A DNA stretch of 64,000 bases from Pyrrhosoma nymphula. Lineage: Eukaryota > Arthropoda > Insecta > Odonata > Coenagrionidae. Below, in pieces: positions 49,200 through 60,954 of the stretch. The position numbers and the translations under genes were made by a program. The first letter of the stretch is position 1, and the number at the start of each line of letters is the position of its first letter. Below the pieces are notes generated by a model. That model made no database searches. It saw only the letters and a list, made by a program, of their open reading frames with translations, and had not been told where the DNA came from. The stretch covers positions 46,272,417-46,336,416 of the forward strand of contig OY754329.1 in assembly GCA_963573305.1 (NCBI GenBank), written 5' to 3'.

Positions 49200-52100
49200 T
49201 CGTAAATCTCGTTCCAATTTTATGGCGAATTATCGACTAAGTTTAGCATTCAAACTAGAATGCCTTCTTTTTCCTATAAGACATCGTTGTAAACGTCGAA
49301 TGAAGGCATTTCAAACTCCTTTTACCGATCACAAAGGAAGAGAATCTGCTGCGAAGTAAATTAATGTAGCTTACTCAGCAAAAACGATGCAAATGAAATC
49401 CAGAAGATCCAAGATGGACTTTATTTTTGGAACCTGTAAGTCCACCTTAATCGGGTCGGGAGTGACGAGACTCGCCAAATCCCGTTGCTCCCTTGCTTCT
49501 TGTTAGTGAGACTTGTTCCGCTCTCGTCTATGGCGTTCGTTTTGCAGACGAATGTTTGGAATGTACAGTATCCCGTTGACACGGGGGTCGGGAGTGTAGC
49601 GATTGTGGATCGGAATTTGCACGCCTTTATTGCCTATATCAGTATATTTAGTAAATGAGCTAACAACAATATGATAGTGCATTGGACTGTTAGTGCATGC
49701 CTGGCATGGAGTCACCCCCTACCAAATACCATCATGGTGGCTAGTAGGATACCACGATGATGTAAATTTAGACTTATTCCATAAATCTGCTGCGTATTTA
49801 TTTGACATGATTCGGTGAATGAAATTCAATAGCGCACCGGTCTACATCCCTGCAGCTGCCCCCGTGCAAATATCGGTATCCACTCTTATAAAAAAAACCC
49901 GCTTGGCCCTTGCCAAGCCGTCACTCCCTTTTCCAGCTTTCTCCTGCAGGGCCTCTTTCTATTATCGGACTCACTTCAATGGATTGTAGCCCAAGGCATC
50001 TACTTATGCGTCTATTCCACTACCTCGACAAACCTCTCTCCTTTTCCGAGATTCATAAGATTTTTCAAATGTTTATTTTCTTGCATGTCATGTAAACCAT
50101 ATCATGGCTGCTTATAGAAAAAATGCGTCTCCGGTTTTATTTAAACAACAAAATCATACATTTTCTTGCTATTCTTTTTAGCAAGTTATTTTTAAAACTA
50201 CAGAATTTTAAATGAGAAAATGGGCGAAACAGAGGGGAAAACTGATGTTTTTCTATCCAGTGTAAATGCCATTTTAACGAAAAACTGATTATATGAACAA
50301 ATTTATTCCGGAGAGTGGCGACGGTATTTGTATCCTTCCTCCGAAACGTCTGTCGCTCGCAGACTCAGTTTTTATAGCAGAAACAGAACCGGATGATAAA
50401 AGAAGACAGTCGTAAACCATGACATATTCGATCTTCCAAATTATTTCTGAATACTGCGGAATGGCAATAAAAAATATTCCAATCCATATTTGTTTTTGAG
50501 CTGTCGGTGAATAACCACAGGAAATGAAGCCATTATTATTTTTTTCTTTAGAAATACCACTGTGCCCAGCTTCAATGGCTGGAATGTGTGTTAATTAAAA
50601 ATGTAACGTCGAATATTTTGACTATTTCGTGCATTAGTTTTGTTTTATAATAGCTAAGGCTTTTCATAACTGTAATCAGTATTTTTAAAACAATACAAAC
50701 AAGAAGATGGAATTTAGTATTTGCTTTGACTCACATAGACTCAGTGGAGCTTCCTTAACTCTATTCTCTTGCTGCCTTTCTCTTCTCGACCTCTCCTCCT
50801 TTCTCCCGTGACAACCCGCCGTCTTATCGACTCTCCGGTACCAACTTCCCCTGCGTCGCGTCGCCTCAAGCAACGATTTTATGTATCCGGTTTTGCGTCT
50901 TTTACCAGGTGAAAAAAGAAGACCTTGGTAAACCGTGATGACTTCGCCGCTTATAACGGAGTTTTAAGACGATTTATGTATCGTCATATGTACGAAAATG
51001 GACGTAAAAACTTATTATACCGACAAACTCGGGGATATGTATACGCGAAACTCTCCAAAGCCTCTAGAGTTTGATGAAAAAGTTTGGTGCGACCTTTTGT
51101 GACCCCTAAAATAAATCCATTATTCTAATGTTCGGCCGGGTCCGGCTCTGTCCGCCTGCAGCTCGGGGTACAGCATCGTGATAAGTTTCATGATCCACCA
51201 TGGACAACGAGTCTTTCTAATGACGAACTTAAAAACACGTACGGTGGAAAATAACTCCGTGAATATTGAAAGCAAGACATTACGAGGAAATCTATGCATA
51301 TTAGTATTAACAGGCAGCCTTAACCCAAGATTAAATTTAAATTACACTAGCATTTCATGAGAATCCAAAAAAATATTTCATGTATTGGAAAGATATCCTA
51401 TCCTAGGCAGGATATTCAAACAGGAGCCCTCTGCTCTGAAGGCTCCGACTTGTAGATGGTGTCGCACGCCGTCCCTCCTCTCTCCTGTGAAAGGCCGTGT
51501 GACAAGGGTTGGTTTCTTTCAGAAATGGGGGAGCCGTTAGTTTGGTTTGTATGTTCTCTTATCGGATTTGTTATTTTCGGTGAAACATTCACATGAAATT
51601 GCAATGCAACGAAGCGCACCTTCACCATTTCTTTCCGCCCGTATATGTTTAGGAAACAACGATTCCTAATCCAGTATATGCCCAACGGCAACAACTGCAT
51701 TTTTAGTTTTCAACTTATTTTCTGGATTTTCAACAAACTCTTCAGAGGGAGCTAGTTGCTGGATCCCTTTCTTAGCCATGATTATTTTCAGATTTTGAAA
51801 ATCGGAGTACACTTTTAGGGCCAGGCAGAGTTCCGATCGGTCTTGGATCTTTCCAGAAACCGTTAAAGGAAGACAACCAGTTAATTTATTATAGTAGGTT
51901 GTCTCTTATAAAGAAATGTACTTGATTTTCTTAGAAAGAATGCTTCAATGCTGAATTAAGCTGTTAAACTTTTCCTTCAGATCGTAGAGAATGTACTGAC
52001 AGGGTAGAGGTGATGACAGTGACCCTTGACTTGGGTATGAAGAAGACGTTTGTGAAGAGTTTAACGTGCAATGACATAATATTACGGCATAAAAACGTGA

Positions 52101-54285
52101 TAGTGAGGGAGAAGAAGTTAATAGATTCCAGCACAAGAAAAATTAGGATATGAGTGTAATATAGTCAAAATTATAAAATTGCTTTTTAGGCTCCAGTTTC
52201 CTCGTATACCTTGATTAGATTGAATTACTTGCCCATAATAACCCGGTAATTTCATTTTACTGATGCCATGGAAAGTCTAGCGATGGTATATGTCGTTTAA
52301 AATTCTGCAGGCACTATACATAGGATCATGCATATTTCATTGGCTACAATTACTCTTAACCACATCCTGTTTCCCAATGAAGTGTTGAACCATGACCCGG
52401 GGGTATTAAATTCAAGGCGAACACCATGATACATTGGTCCTAAAACCTCATTTCTGGCTTCGATATGCGTGAATGCGGGAAAGGTAATATAATTAGAATT
52501 TCAATGTTACGCCAAATAGACCGCGGAAAATGGTGGTAAAAATGATAACCAACTGTGTCAGTATAACTGCATTTAACTTGAGAGGGTGGGAAAGTGTTTA
52601 CAGCGCTTTCAATAATAACCTTTACGATGAAAACAGAGCCAGATCAAAATATGCTGATATTATTTGTAACCCTTTGCATAAGTCCATGCAAACAGTTGGT
52701 TGCAAATTACTTTTTTGGTTAAAAAATTATGAAAACAGATCTCTTCAGAAATTTACCCTTAAAAGACGATATATTCCCTAAGAAATATGCAATCGAAAAA
52801 ATATGGTGAATGAAAGACAACGATTCAAAGACTTGTTGGAAAAGGTTAATTGAAATTATTGAACGTTTTGTACTGTTTAAAACGTACATGAAGAAGGGAT
52901 TAATTGATATTGATCTGAACTTCGATAATTATATATTCAGGGTGAGTGAATTTAAACTTACTTCTTTCATTGTTGCACCGCTGCCATTAAATTATGTGGA
53001 AGCTCTTTACCTAAGAGGTGCTAAACATTTGAATTGTTGAGGCAGTGTTCGAGTTCATAATGAAAAACACTGAATGGTGTTTATACAGAGTTGAGGTATA
53101 GTATGAGATATACCTTGGAGAATGAAATAAGGAAGAGAAGAAACGAGTTGTCAGCGGAATTGTGATATCTGCACTACGGCTAAAGGAATTTTTTTAATGT
53201 GCTAACTATAGAAAATATAAAAACTCTTGCTAAAATGTTTGTATAAATACCAAACCAATGTCAGGAAAATATTTTTACCAATTGACATGGTAGGAGAGGA
53301 AGCCTCTTAAGCACCTAGAGGACGAGCTATTGATTATGAGTTGCAAATCAAGTTAACGGCAGCATATAAATCTGAATGTTCCGAGGGTGGTGAAATATAT
53401 TCAGATACGTTAAAAAATATTAAATTGGTGACTACTCAATGATTAGTTCCTCCAACGATATACTCTTCCTCTTGTAAATTCAAAGGATATAGAATCATTA
53501 ACAGCACGAAGTCGAGTTATTTTTAAGGGATAGGGCAGAGAAGAGAAAATCTGCATTTTCTTTGCGAGCAGTTGCTAGCTATTCCTCCCTCCAGTTTAGA
53601 ATCAGAAACGGCTCCTTCGTCCGTGGGGATGTCTTGCAATAAAAATAATAAGAATGAGTGAAGCAACATTAAATTAACTTTGATTTATAAGGGAATATTT
53701 CAAAATATCGATAAAGTTTTACCTATGGTGATCTTTCATCAGGAGGTATTCTTCCTAATCATAAATTGAAAAAGAATGCTCAGTTTATAATGCTGCAACA
53801 TTGGACACTTAAATATTTGAGTAACCTATGGTTTTTAAATCTATCGTTGGTGGTGGAATATTTAATATTTTTTATAATATTTCTTTAACATGTATTATAT
53901 AGAATGGTTGGTTGTTGTGCATACGCGATACTAATCTAATGCTACAAGTGACGCATTTAAAATCGTGATTTTTTTCCAATCCAGGGATCCCGTAATTGAA
54001 GAAATAACAATCCCGTCATCCCGGGATTGAATAATCTCTCCGGGAAAGCAAGCATTTCTTGGGAGCCGATAAGAGACTCGAATTCTGATCAGGCGAGTTT
54101 CAGAACGAAAAGGAGGATGTTATTTTTTCCCCGCGCTATATCTAGAACTGATAAAAGCGGCAAAATAAAAGAAATTCACTGCTGAACTAATTGTCACAAA
54201 AGTTACGTATTTTCTCGGACCATAATTGATGATAACTTTGAAAAAAATTAGAGCGTGACACTAACGTAAGACACACCTTTAACAT
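49200..54285. other. Long non-coding stretch
   Basis: The 49435-49735 part is GC-richer and holds a 70-codon minus-strand open frame (49503-49715) with no known domain. The rest is AT-rich with random short frames. Confidence 0.4.
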
Positions 54286-54289
54286 ACAG

Positions 54290-54432
54290 TTCACCTCTGT
54301 CCTCTCTCCCCTCCTTTTCCCTATTCCCACTCCTATCATGGCTCCTTCCCTATCCTTACAATATCCTTACGACTCCTCTAGTCTTACACCCCCCGCACAT
54401 GCCTCTGTGGTGGCTCTGGGTATGTAGATGTA
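54290..54432 (+). repeat. CR1-like LINE 3' end, plus-strand copy
   Basis: A pyrimidine-rich 3' UTR-like stretch leads into CACATGCCTCTGTGGTGGC, TCTGGGTATGTAGATGTA. Read in reverse, this is the TACATCTACA...ACCC...GCCACC...GTGTG terminal block of the minus-strand copies. No coding part remains. Confidence 0.5.
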
Positions 54433-54512
54433 AACTAGTTTAGAGCATAACATCGATAACCGTGGTAAGGGAGACTAAAAAACATCGCTCTCTCTATCAT
54501 GTGCTGTATCTT

Positions 54513-54540
54513 TATCTCTCTCTCTCTCTCTGTCTCTCTT
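54513..54540. repeat. (CT)n microsatellite
   Basis: A short CT-dinucleotide run with a TG interruption. Confidence 0.8.
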
Positions 54541-55279
54541 ACGCCTAGTTTCTTATGCAGCGCCGGATTAAGTTCGTCAAAACGCTTAAGGGCAACGCGG
54601 AGAGAGAGATAAGGCCTTAGTGAAAGCACTGAGGAATTTATGCATTCATACCAAATCGAACTACTTTATCCTCGTTCGTCCTATAGATCTCGGTAACCGA
54701 AAGTGTGTAAGTGGCTTTTAGATGTAATAAACGTAAATATTTTAATTTATAATTCACTGAAAGACTGAGTCTCTTTCACAGAGACTCTCTGTAAGTCCTA
54801 CATAAACAGTTGATGTTGACATAGCGTGAACCTGCAGTTCCTTACAGCTTTAGTTTTACCGCAAATTATTGCAGTTGGATGTACTGATGTAGATTTCAAA
54901 TAGTTAAGTTGTATGGCTGTGCCCCATCCAACTCCTCCCCCGCGTTTACGTACGTTGAATAATTCTAAACGGTTTTGCCAAAATCAGCTAATTTTCAAGT
55001 AGGTACTTGACTTACGTCAACCGCCAAAATTTATGTACCTATGTATAAGGGAAAGACAAGTGGGAATGTTACCCTGTTGATGGCGTAACGTTCCAAAACC
55101 ATGGTTGGTTGATCAATAAAAAGTGTGGAAGTGTACTAATATTTTTTTTCTTTTTCCGCTTATAAAGTTAAATATTAAAAGCTTCCAGAAAGTAAGTCCA
55201 CCAGAACTGCTTCTTAGGAATATAGTTGTTGTGCCCTACGCATGATGAGAAAATGATGCAGCTTTGAATGGTAAATAAT

Positions 55280-55430
55280 ATCGTGAAATTCGCTGCTGAC
55301 ACTTATCCACCCTCTCAAGATAAAGGCAGTTACGTTGGCAGCGATGGCTACCATGTGCTGTCCTCTTCCCTTAGCTGTTTAGCCGCACCCCTTCCACACG
55401 AACCTAACCCTCCCTAAAGCCACGCTTCGC
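55280..55430 (+). repeat. Dispersed repeat family R1, copy 2
   Basis: CGTGAAATTCGCTGCTGA, CACTTATCCACCCTCTCA, AGGCAGTTACGTTGGC, CCTTCCACACGAACCTAACC and CTCCCTAAAG match copy 1 at 39605-39770 in order. The overlapping minus-strand open frames (55379-55787) are not recognised as genes. Confidence 0.55.
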
Positions 55431-58400
55431 GCTAGCGACTTTCCACAAGTTTTGCCACAATCTATATTCCGCTGTGGTTTGCGGCATCGAGGAAATATAT
55501 ATCCAAGGCTTTTGGAGTGTATTGGTGAGAGAATCAACAGTAACACAAGGAAATATGCCGTCTGAGATTCCCACGAGGAAAGAGAAGAAATGATCTCGAT
55601 GATGATGTTTTTGTAGTATAATTTCTTTTTTTGCTTTTTCAATGTTTTTATTTTGGCACCTGGTACTCTGGGTCTTTGCATTAAAATTTAGGTATATGGT
55701 CACTGTAGACGGTGTAGCCTTACACAGTTTTAAAAATGCGCGCCTATATGCGGGAAGAGACTTCGGGTTCTTCTTGAGTTGGTGCATTCATAGGTATTAG
55801 TCGTGACACAATATAAATTTCATACATTGCCATATTTCAGAAGCAGAAGTAGGTTTCCATTTTTGCGTGTAATTTACAATTGCTTTGAAAATACCTATCA
55901 AATTTGCACAAAATTGAGCGTTGTCACTATATCATACGGAATAACCTTGCTTTTATTTGGAGTAGCTGACTTCCTATGGTTAAAATGTACTGCCTATCCT
56001 AAGGCTATAGTCATTGGATTGGATCCATGTCCGAAACGGGTTTCGAACCCCCGGAACTTGCATATAGGCATCAACGCCTTACCAACTTATCATTTCTTTT
56101 CCGTGGCCGATGAACAGTGGTCCCAAGTCGAAAAAAGCTGGCCAAAAGTAATGTCTTCAACTTTTTTAATGGAAGCTCGAAATGATACATTCGTATTATC
56201 TACCATAATAATTACCATCGTGTATATATCTATTTCTCAGTAACTCCCATAAGAAATGCACGTAAAGCTGATTTTTCGTTTCGTTGCAGACCTTTTTCCT
56301 TTTACAAAATTAATTTAGAAATAATAGTCGTACGAAATTGGGTAAGGTATGAATATGGTAACTGAATAGAGATTCTTGTATTTATAACAAAATCCTGTTT
56401 TCAGGTCGAAATGGCGAAAACTTAAATAAAATATCGGTTTTTAGCAAAGTGTTTGCGTTTTTGATAAATCGTCCCCGATCGATAAAAATAAATGAAGTCG
56501 AGATTCCATATATTTCGATTTATGCTAAACTAAATAAGGAATTAAAAAATGTTGCATATATATAAATCAATTATAAATAATAAAAAATAGGTAAAGAAAA
56601 TGTAGAAGATTATCATTACTTTAACCGTTTAATTTAACGTTTTTCAATAGTTTGTAAGCGTTGGAGCTACTATTGTACCAGCCAAGATGCTACATTAATA
56701 TTTACTAATGATTAGTCATTTAAATTCACATGAATTGCTAGATTAAGCATTGTGATAACAGGGTTATTGTGGTAATATTATTTAAATAGACAGAACGGCA
56801 AACATGGCTTAATTTAAAACGTCAAATTGAAGGGATTCTTTCATTCCTATGCATCAATTTATATATCTTCTTCCCGTTGAATTTCAACGGGCACCCCCTC
56901 CTAGTACAGAATAACATACACATAGTCCGCTATATTGCTCTTAAAACCACGCATAATAATATGTGTTGGTAAACTGTCTATGAGGACGTGATTTTAGTTT
57001 TTTGCATGAAAACTACCAATTTTGGTAAAATTTAACATATTGGATGAAAGCGCTGGAGCCATGGATATAATGTAAAGTAAACCACAGGAAGTAAATTCAT
57101 AGCTTTAAACATTTTATTCCCGTCATTTGTAACAGAAAATCTAATTTTATCAATTTTTTAATTCGCGTTTTTTTCAAATAAATATATTAAAATCGCTTTG
57201 AGCTCAGCGTTTCTATGCTGAGATTGATGCCTTTGAAATGAGTACTGCGTGGAAGTAGTTGCATCTTGTCATGAATTATTTTATGAAGACTATATTGAGC
57301 TAAGTAGTTGGAGCGTCTATTAGCACTTTTTTATTATAATACGTATCCACTTGCATTTATTGTTTAATAATAACCCTTTTTAAAGGTCATTAATATTTAG
57401 TGATACCGCAAAAATAATTTGATATTCGGATTATTTGATCAAAAATCATTAGAAACAACGTGTTTGGTGAGTAGTACTTTGAAATATCTTCAAACAGATA
57501 CTAAATATCAATCATTTCTTTTGGCTAGATTTTTTTTGGTTGTATAGAAGGATGTCCGGTGCGCATTTCCAATTGAACTAATCATTGATAGAATTAGGGA
57601 ATCTGGGTATTTATGAATTCCTCCGACCTGTCAAGAATCGTTTGTAAAAAGAAATTGAAGGAATATCTGGGAAAAAAGGGCGGTTGGTAGCCATTCTCTT
57701 CATGTTAATTTTTTTTCCCTTTTACTATCTGCAAACCCTATTTAAGATTTAATAAGACTCCAAATTCTATATTTAGCGTCGGATGCCTTTCGGATATCGC
57801 TCTTCTCTCAGCAGCTAATCACCAGAGGTGGCGTGGAGTGTTCGAGAAGCCTAGGAAATCCGCCCCTTGAGAGAGAACGTTAAAAGCGTTAAAAGCCTTT
57901 GCCTGCTACACGTGAATTATTAACACCACAAACTAACTGACTCCCTTTTATCGGGATATCCATGGCATCAGGCATTTCTCATGTGTGTCTTGCTTCTCTT
58001 TCCCACTCTCTGAAACGTTGTTTTTCTCTTTTGCTGGCGTTCAGAATTCCCTTTCAATGGCAGGAATTTTGAGGAGATTTAAGCTCCATGGCTCTCGCTA
58101 AGGTTTCTGGCGCTGCGAAGAGGGCGATTTGGGGACATGGGCTACGGAACTTGCAAAACCTGCGAAACGGGGGAAGAAGGTTGTTTATTGTGAACAGTCG
58201 GACGGAAAAACTTTCCAATTCCTGCATACACAAGGGATTTAAGGAGCGGGATCACACTCCACTACCAGCCGTCCCAATTCGACTCATCTCACAATGAGAC
58301 ATCAAGATGTTGGCTTTAGTAAAGTGGTTATTTTAACCGCTAGCCTTTCGTGTGTGTGCATCGTGCCTTTTTGCGCGCATTACTTTGGTCTCCCTGTCTC

Positions 58401-58480
58401 ACTCTCTCATTGCCTCCCTCTCTTCCCCTCCGAATTTTCCCTTCACCCCTTACACTTCTACCTCCCCTCCTTGCACCGCA
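55431..58480. other. Non-coding stretch with one weak tRNA-like sequence
   Basis: A 146-codon open frame at 55803-56243 is the longest here, but its peptide resembles no family and it runs antisense to the tRNA-like piece at 56030-56092, so I do not call it a gene. The rest is AT-rich. Confidence 0.35.
56030..56092 (-). ncRNA. tRNA-like sequence (pseudo-tRNA or SINE head)
   Basis: On the minus strand AAGTTGGTAAGGCG resembles the D-arm/A box, and CGGGGGTTCGAAACCCG is a near-ideal T-arm with the B box GGTTCGAAAC. The acceptor 5' half and the full D-stem are not convincing, so this is a relic or a SINE promoter rather than a working tRNA gene. Confidence 0.4.
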
Positions 58481-58481
58481 G

Positions 58482-58521
58482 ATCTGCGCCAGGAACTTTT
58501 GCGAGTGCTGCAATACTCTCA
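58482..58521 (+). other. Candidate 40-nt internal exon
   Basis: A long pyrimidine tract (about 58380-58478) leads to TTGCACCGCAG (acceptor AG at 58480-58481). Forty bases on, A|GTGAGT (GT at 58522-58523) is a strong donor. One frame reads LRQELLRVLQYSQ. There is no supporting homology. It could be chance. Confidence 0.25.
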
Positions 58522-58529
58522 GTGAGTCC

Positions 58530-59395
58530 TTTTTACAACACGATTCCCCTCTTTTAAGCAGAGATTGGTCAAGCGTGTATCGTTTCATACTCATCGTTTT
58601 CCACTGACTGCATCCCCTGAAACTTGTCATGAAATATTTCTTCCGTCCAATATTAATTGAAAGGTTTTTGATCTCTAGTTCTGGTTACTGTTTCTATATT
58701 TGTCCGGTGTAACATGCACATTCACATATACGTCACGTATTTGATTATTGCATCTTTAATCTTTTTGGTATTCATCACGAGGCAATGGACTTTCGAGAGA
58801 TGTCTTCGTCGTTCGCTTCTTGTGATTTTTCTCTGATATCCTTATCCTCTCTCTCAATCTCCAAAAAAAAGAAAGAAAACCTTCCTCCGTGACCAAAGAA
58901 ACCTGCCGTTTATTTGGTCCTGATTAGTATTCCGTTTCGAAGATTGAGACATGTGGAGATTTACGTTGATGCTACCTGAAAACTTTTATAATTTATTCGT
59001 CGTCGTTGTATCAAGCTGCATTCTCAAAAAGATCACGTGCTTACTTTCTCTTTCACTAACTCTCTCCATCTTTTTTCTCTCTGTGGAATTCACAATGAAG
59101 CAATACATTAACCTTTGCGCATCGTTCTCTCCTTCCTCTAATTTTGTCTAAACTCTCTTTCTCTCTCTTATCCTGCAATCTTCAAAAGGATTTCTTTTTT
59201 ACCTATAAATGTCATCCTCACCATATTTTACGCATAATAATATAGTTAATGATTAGAATGTATGGTAAATTGGTAATGTTTTTCGACCAATAGGTAGAAT
59301 TCAATTTTTTATTCAGATTACTATTACAAGCAGGACTTTTTACATAGGCTTTTCACTCAACTAATATTCCTACAAATATTTTACATTTAATAGTA
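58530..59395. other. Non-coding stretch
   Basis: Pyrimidine-rich in parts (CTCTCTC near 58840 and 59150). Nothing recognised. Confidence 0.4.
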
Positions 59396-59398
59396 AGT

Positions 59399-59585
59399 CG
59401 GTGAGACTGGTCTTCCGTGATCTCTTCCGCGTGAGTTCATCATTGTGGACGTCATGTTTTGCGAACGTTCCAGTTTGCTTCGTCAGGTCTGAAGTAGTTT
59501 GAATGCAAACTGGAATATTTGCGAAACATGTCGTCTGATATGATAAACCCACGCGGAAGAGAACCCGGAACACCTGTCTCATCGA
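59399..59585. repeat. Inverted pair of PLE-type 3' motifs
   Basis: Left arm 59399-59479 and right arm 59503-59585 are diverged reverse complements sharing CTCTTCCGCGTG, CATGTTT-GC and TTCCAGTTTGC. Each, read outward, carries a hammerhead-like order. Minus strand: CTGACGA, GCAAAC...GTTCGC stem, AAAA, CATG, then ACGTC. Plus strand: CTGAAG..., GCAAA...TTTGC stem, GAAA, CATG, TC. This is like the PLE 3' motifs elsewhere in the window but from a different subfamily (CATG in place of CCCGGG). No coding is adjacent. Confidence 0.5.
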
Positions 59586-59806
59586 AGAAACTCCGGGGAA
59601 TTTTTTTCCAATAATAAGTCGACTTTATCGGGGAAAAATTTAGACAAGTAACTCCCCTTCGCCATCCAATCTCGTATTAATTTAAACCTGGAAGGAAGGA
59701 AAAATAAAATTAATGTAAGTCAAAATGAGGAATAGTTCTATATGAATAATATAACTCCAATTTTTATATAAAGCACACAATATCATCAAAATTAAAACAA
59801 ATGTGA

Positions 59807-59849
59807 ACATACGAGGGTTATAAAATTAAAATAACCCTCGTTTGTATGT
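59807..59849. repeat. Hairpin with 9+6 bp arms
   Basis: ACATAC GAGGGTTAT pairs with ATAACCCTC and GTATGT, with four extra bases (GTTT) bulged on the right side and a 9-base AT loop. Confidence 0.5.
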
Positions 59850-60189
59850 CGATAGTTTACGTTGTGAATAAATATTTTACTTGTAAAATGTAATGTTGGC
59901 GGAGTCTGACGACTCTGGTTTCCACTGATTGTTGTATAAGCATGTTGATCACCGACTCAATGGTTGAACTGGTTGTGAGCTCCATGTCTTGCGGGAGCAT
60001 CCGGATTCAGAGGTATGTTTATGAAAACATTATTGGCGTAAGTAGTAGTGCCAACAGGTTTCGGATTTTGTTGCCTTTGGTAAGTAATTTGGGAATGAAA
60101 GCAACGGAAGAGATATGAGGTGTCGCTAATCCTCGGGATGATTACGAGATGAATTCTGTTGCCTTCCGGCTCGCGGTACTGCAGCCATT

Positions 60190-60202
60190 TAGGTACTGGC
60201 CA
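60190..60202. repeat. Target-site duplication of 5S SINE, left copy
   Basis: TAGGTACTGGCCA, repeated exactly at 60576-60588. Confidence 0.85.
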
Positions 60203-60575
60203 GGGCAAGGGCCTAGCCATGTTGAAACACCGGTTCCCATCAGAACACCGAAGTTAAGCAACGTTGGGCCCGGACAAAGGTTGGATGGGTGACCCTCCTC
60301 CATACCTGCACCAGGCGTGGATGGAGAGGATACTACTCCCTCCAGACCACCGGGAGGCCGGTGGGAGATATACCCAGACCGGGAGAGTTAGAGGGAGTAC
60401 ACCCTCCATCCCTGGTACTGAGGCGAGGCGGAGGAGGTCAATCCTCTATACCTCTACCGTGGTGCTCTTGTCCCCTGTCTGCAAGTGGCAGACAGGCATG
60501 GGGTTGGCACAATGGACCAAGAAAGGTCTAAGTGCCCGGACTCCTGACGAAGGCCCCCCCAATAACAATCTAATC
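60203..60575 (+). mobile_element. 5S rRNA-derived SINE (SINE3-like)
   Basis: A 373-bp element between exact 13-bp direct repeats. Its first about 90 bases (60211-60300) are clearly 5S rRNA: ACACCGGTTCCCATCAGAAC, then ACCGAAGTTAAGCAACGTTG, then GGGCCCGG, and TTGGATGGGTGACC. The internal Pol III promoter (A box GTTAAGCAACG and C box TGGATGGGTGACC) is well kept, while the 5S 3' third is replaced by a GC-rich body. The tail is AATAACAATCTAATC. A 5S head, an unrelated body and target duplications define SINE3-type elements. It needs a LINE for mobility; the partner is not identified. The open frames 60264-60578 are inside it and are not genes. Confidence 0.8.
60211..60300 (+). pseudogene. Partial 5S rRNA sequence (SINE head)
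   Basis: It matches the first roughly three quarters of 5S rRNA through the C box. A few changes occur (ACAAAGG in place of TTAGTACT between the IE and C box). It is not a functional 5S gene because the 3' strand of helix I and the terminal helices are missing. Confidence 0.75.
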
Positions 60576-60588
60576 TAGGTACTGGCCA
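60576..60588. repeat. Target-site duplication of 5S SINE, right copy
   Basis: TAGGTACTGGCCA, identical to 60190-60202. Confidence 0.85.
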
Positions 60589-60954
60589 CCCACTGCCTTC
60601 GCTCATATGAAGAATTGGTTCTTTCTCCGAATTTATGGCCGGCTATTAATTCTCAGCCACCATCGCCAAGTCCCCGTATTTACTTAGGTTTTGTGGCTTT
60701 TTTGAGCCATCTTACCCTTGGGGTGACTCCCCATACGCTATGTATTCTACAACTTCTTGTACACGACTCTTTATTCCGCGGGTAAATTCGCTCATAAAGA
60801 AGCTAATCTTTATATCTAGAGGCTGACTTACTAACGGTAACCCTGTGGAAATATTCGGTAGCAATTAAGTAGCTCCAATGGAGTGGAGAGCTGCAGCGAA
60901 TTAGTGTTCGGATAAATGAATGTCAGTTGGTGACGATGGCTGAAAATTATGAAG

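Larger units (their letters stand above)
59957..60606 (-). pseudogene. Unidentified open frame interrupted by the 5S-derived SINE
   Basis: On the minus strand the frame from 60220 to the stop at 59957 is open, but its first residues come from the SINE. With the SINE and one 13-bp duplication left out, the frame continues in phase into 60576-60606 up to ATG (60604-60606), starting MSEGSGWPVPKWLQY, and would encode about 87 residues ending ARHGAHNQFNH. The composition (Pro, Asn, Arg-rich, no low complexity) looks like a real protein. I do not recognise a domain, and the start context is poor. It could be an exon of a host gene or an older element, or a chance frame. Confidence 0.35.

Noticed and set aside
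55803..56243. 146-codon plus-strand open frame
   Set aside because: The peptide shows no domain, has a random-looking composition, and runs antisense across a tRNA-like sequence. Length alone is not enough in AT-rich DNA of this size.
58340..58630. Overlapping 85-96 codon open frames on both strands
   Set aside because: Low-complexity translations of a CT-rich tract (Leu/Pro/Ser and Arg/Gly/Glu).
60540..60562. CTGACGA near the 3' end of the 5S SINE as a hammerhead core
   Set aside because: Not followed by a stem II or GAAA. A 7-base match alone is expected by chance.
60264..60578. 104-codon open frame
   Set aside because: Lies wholly inside the 5S-derived SINE, so it is a translation of GC-rich SINE body.
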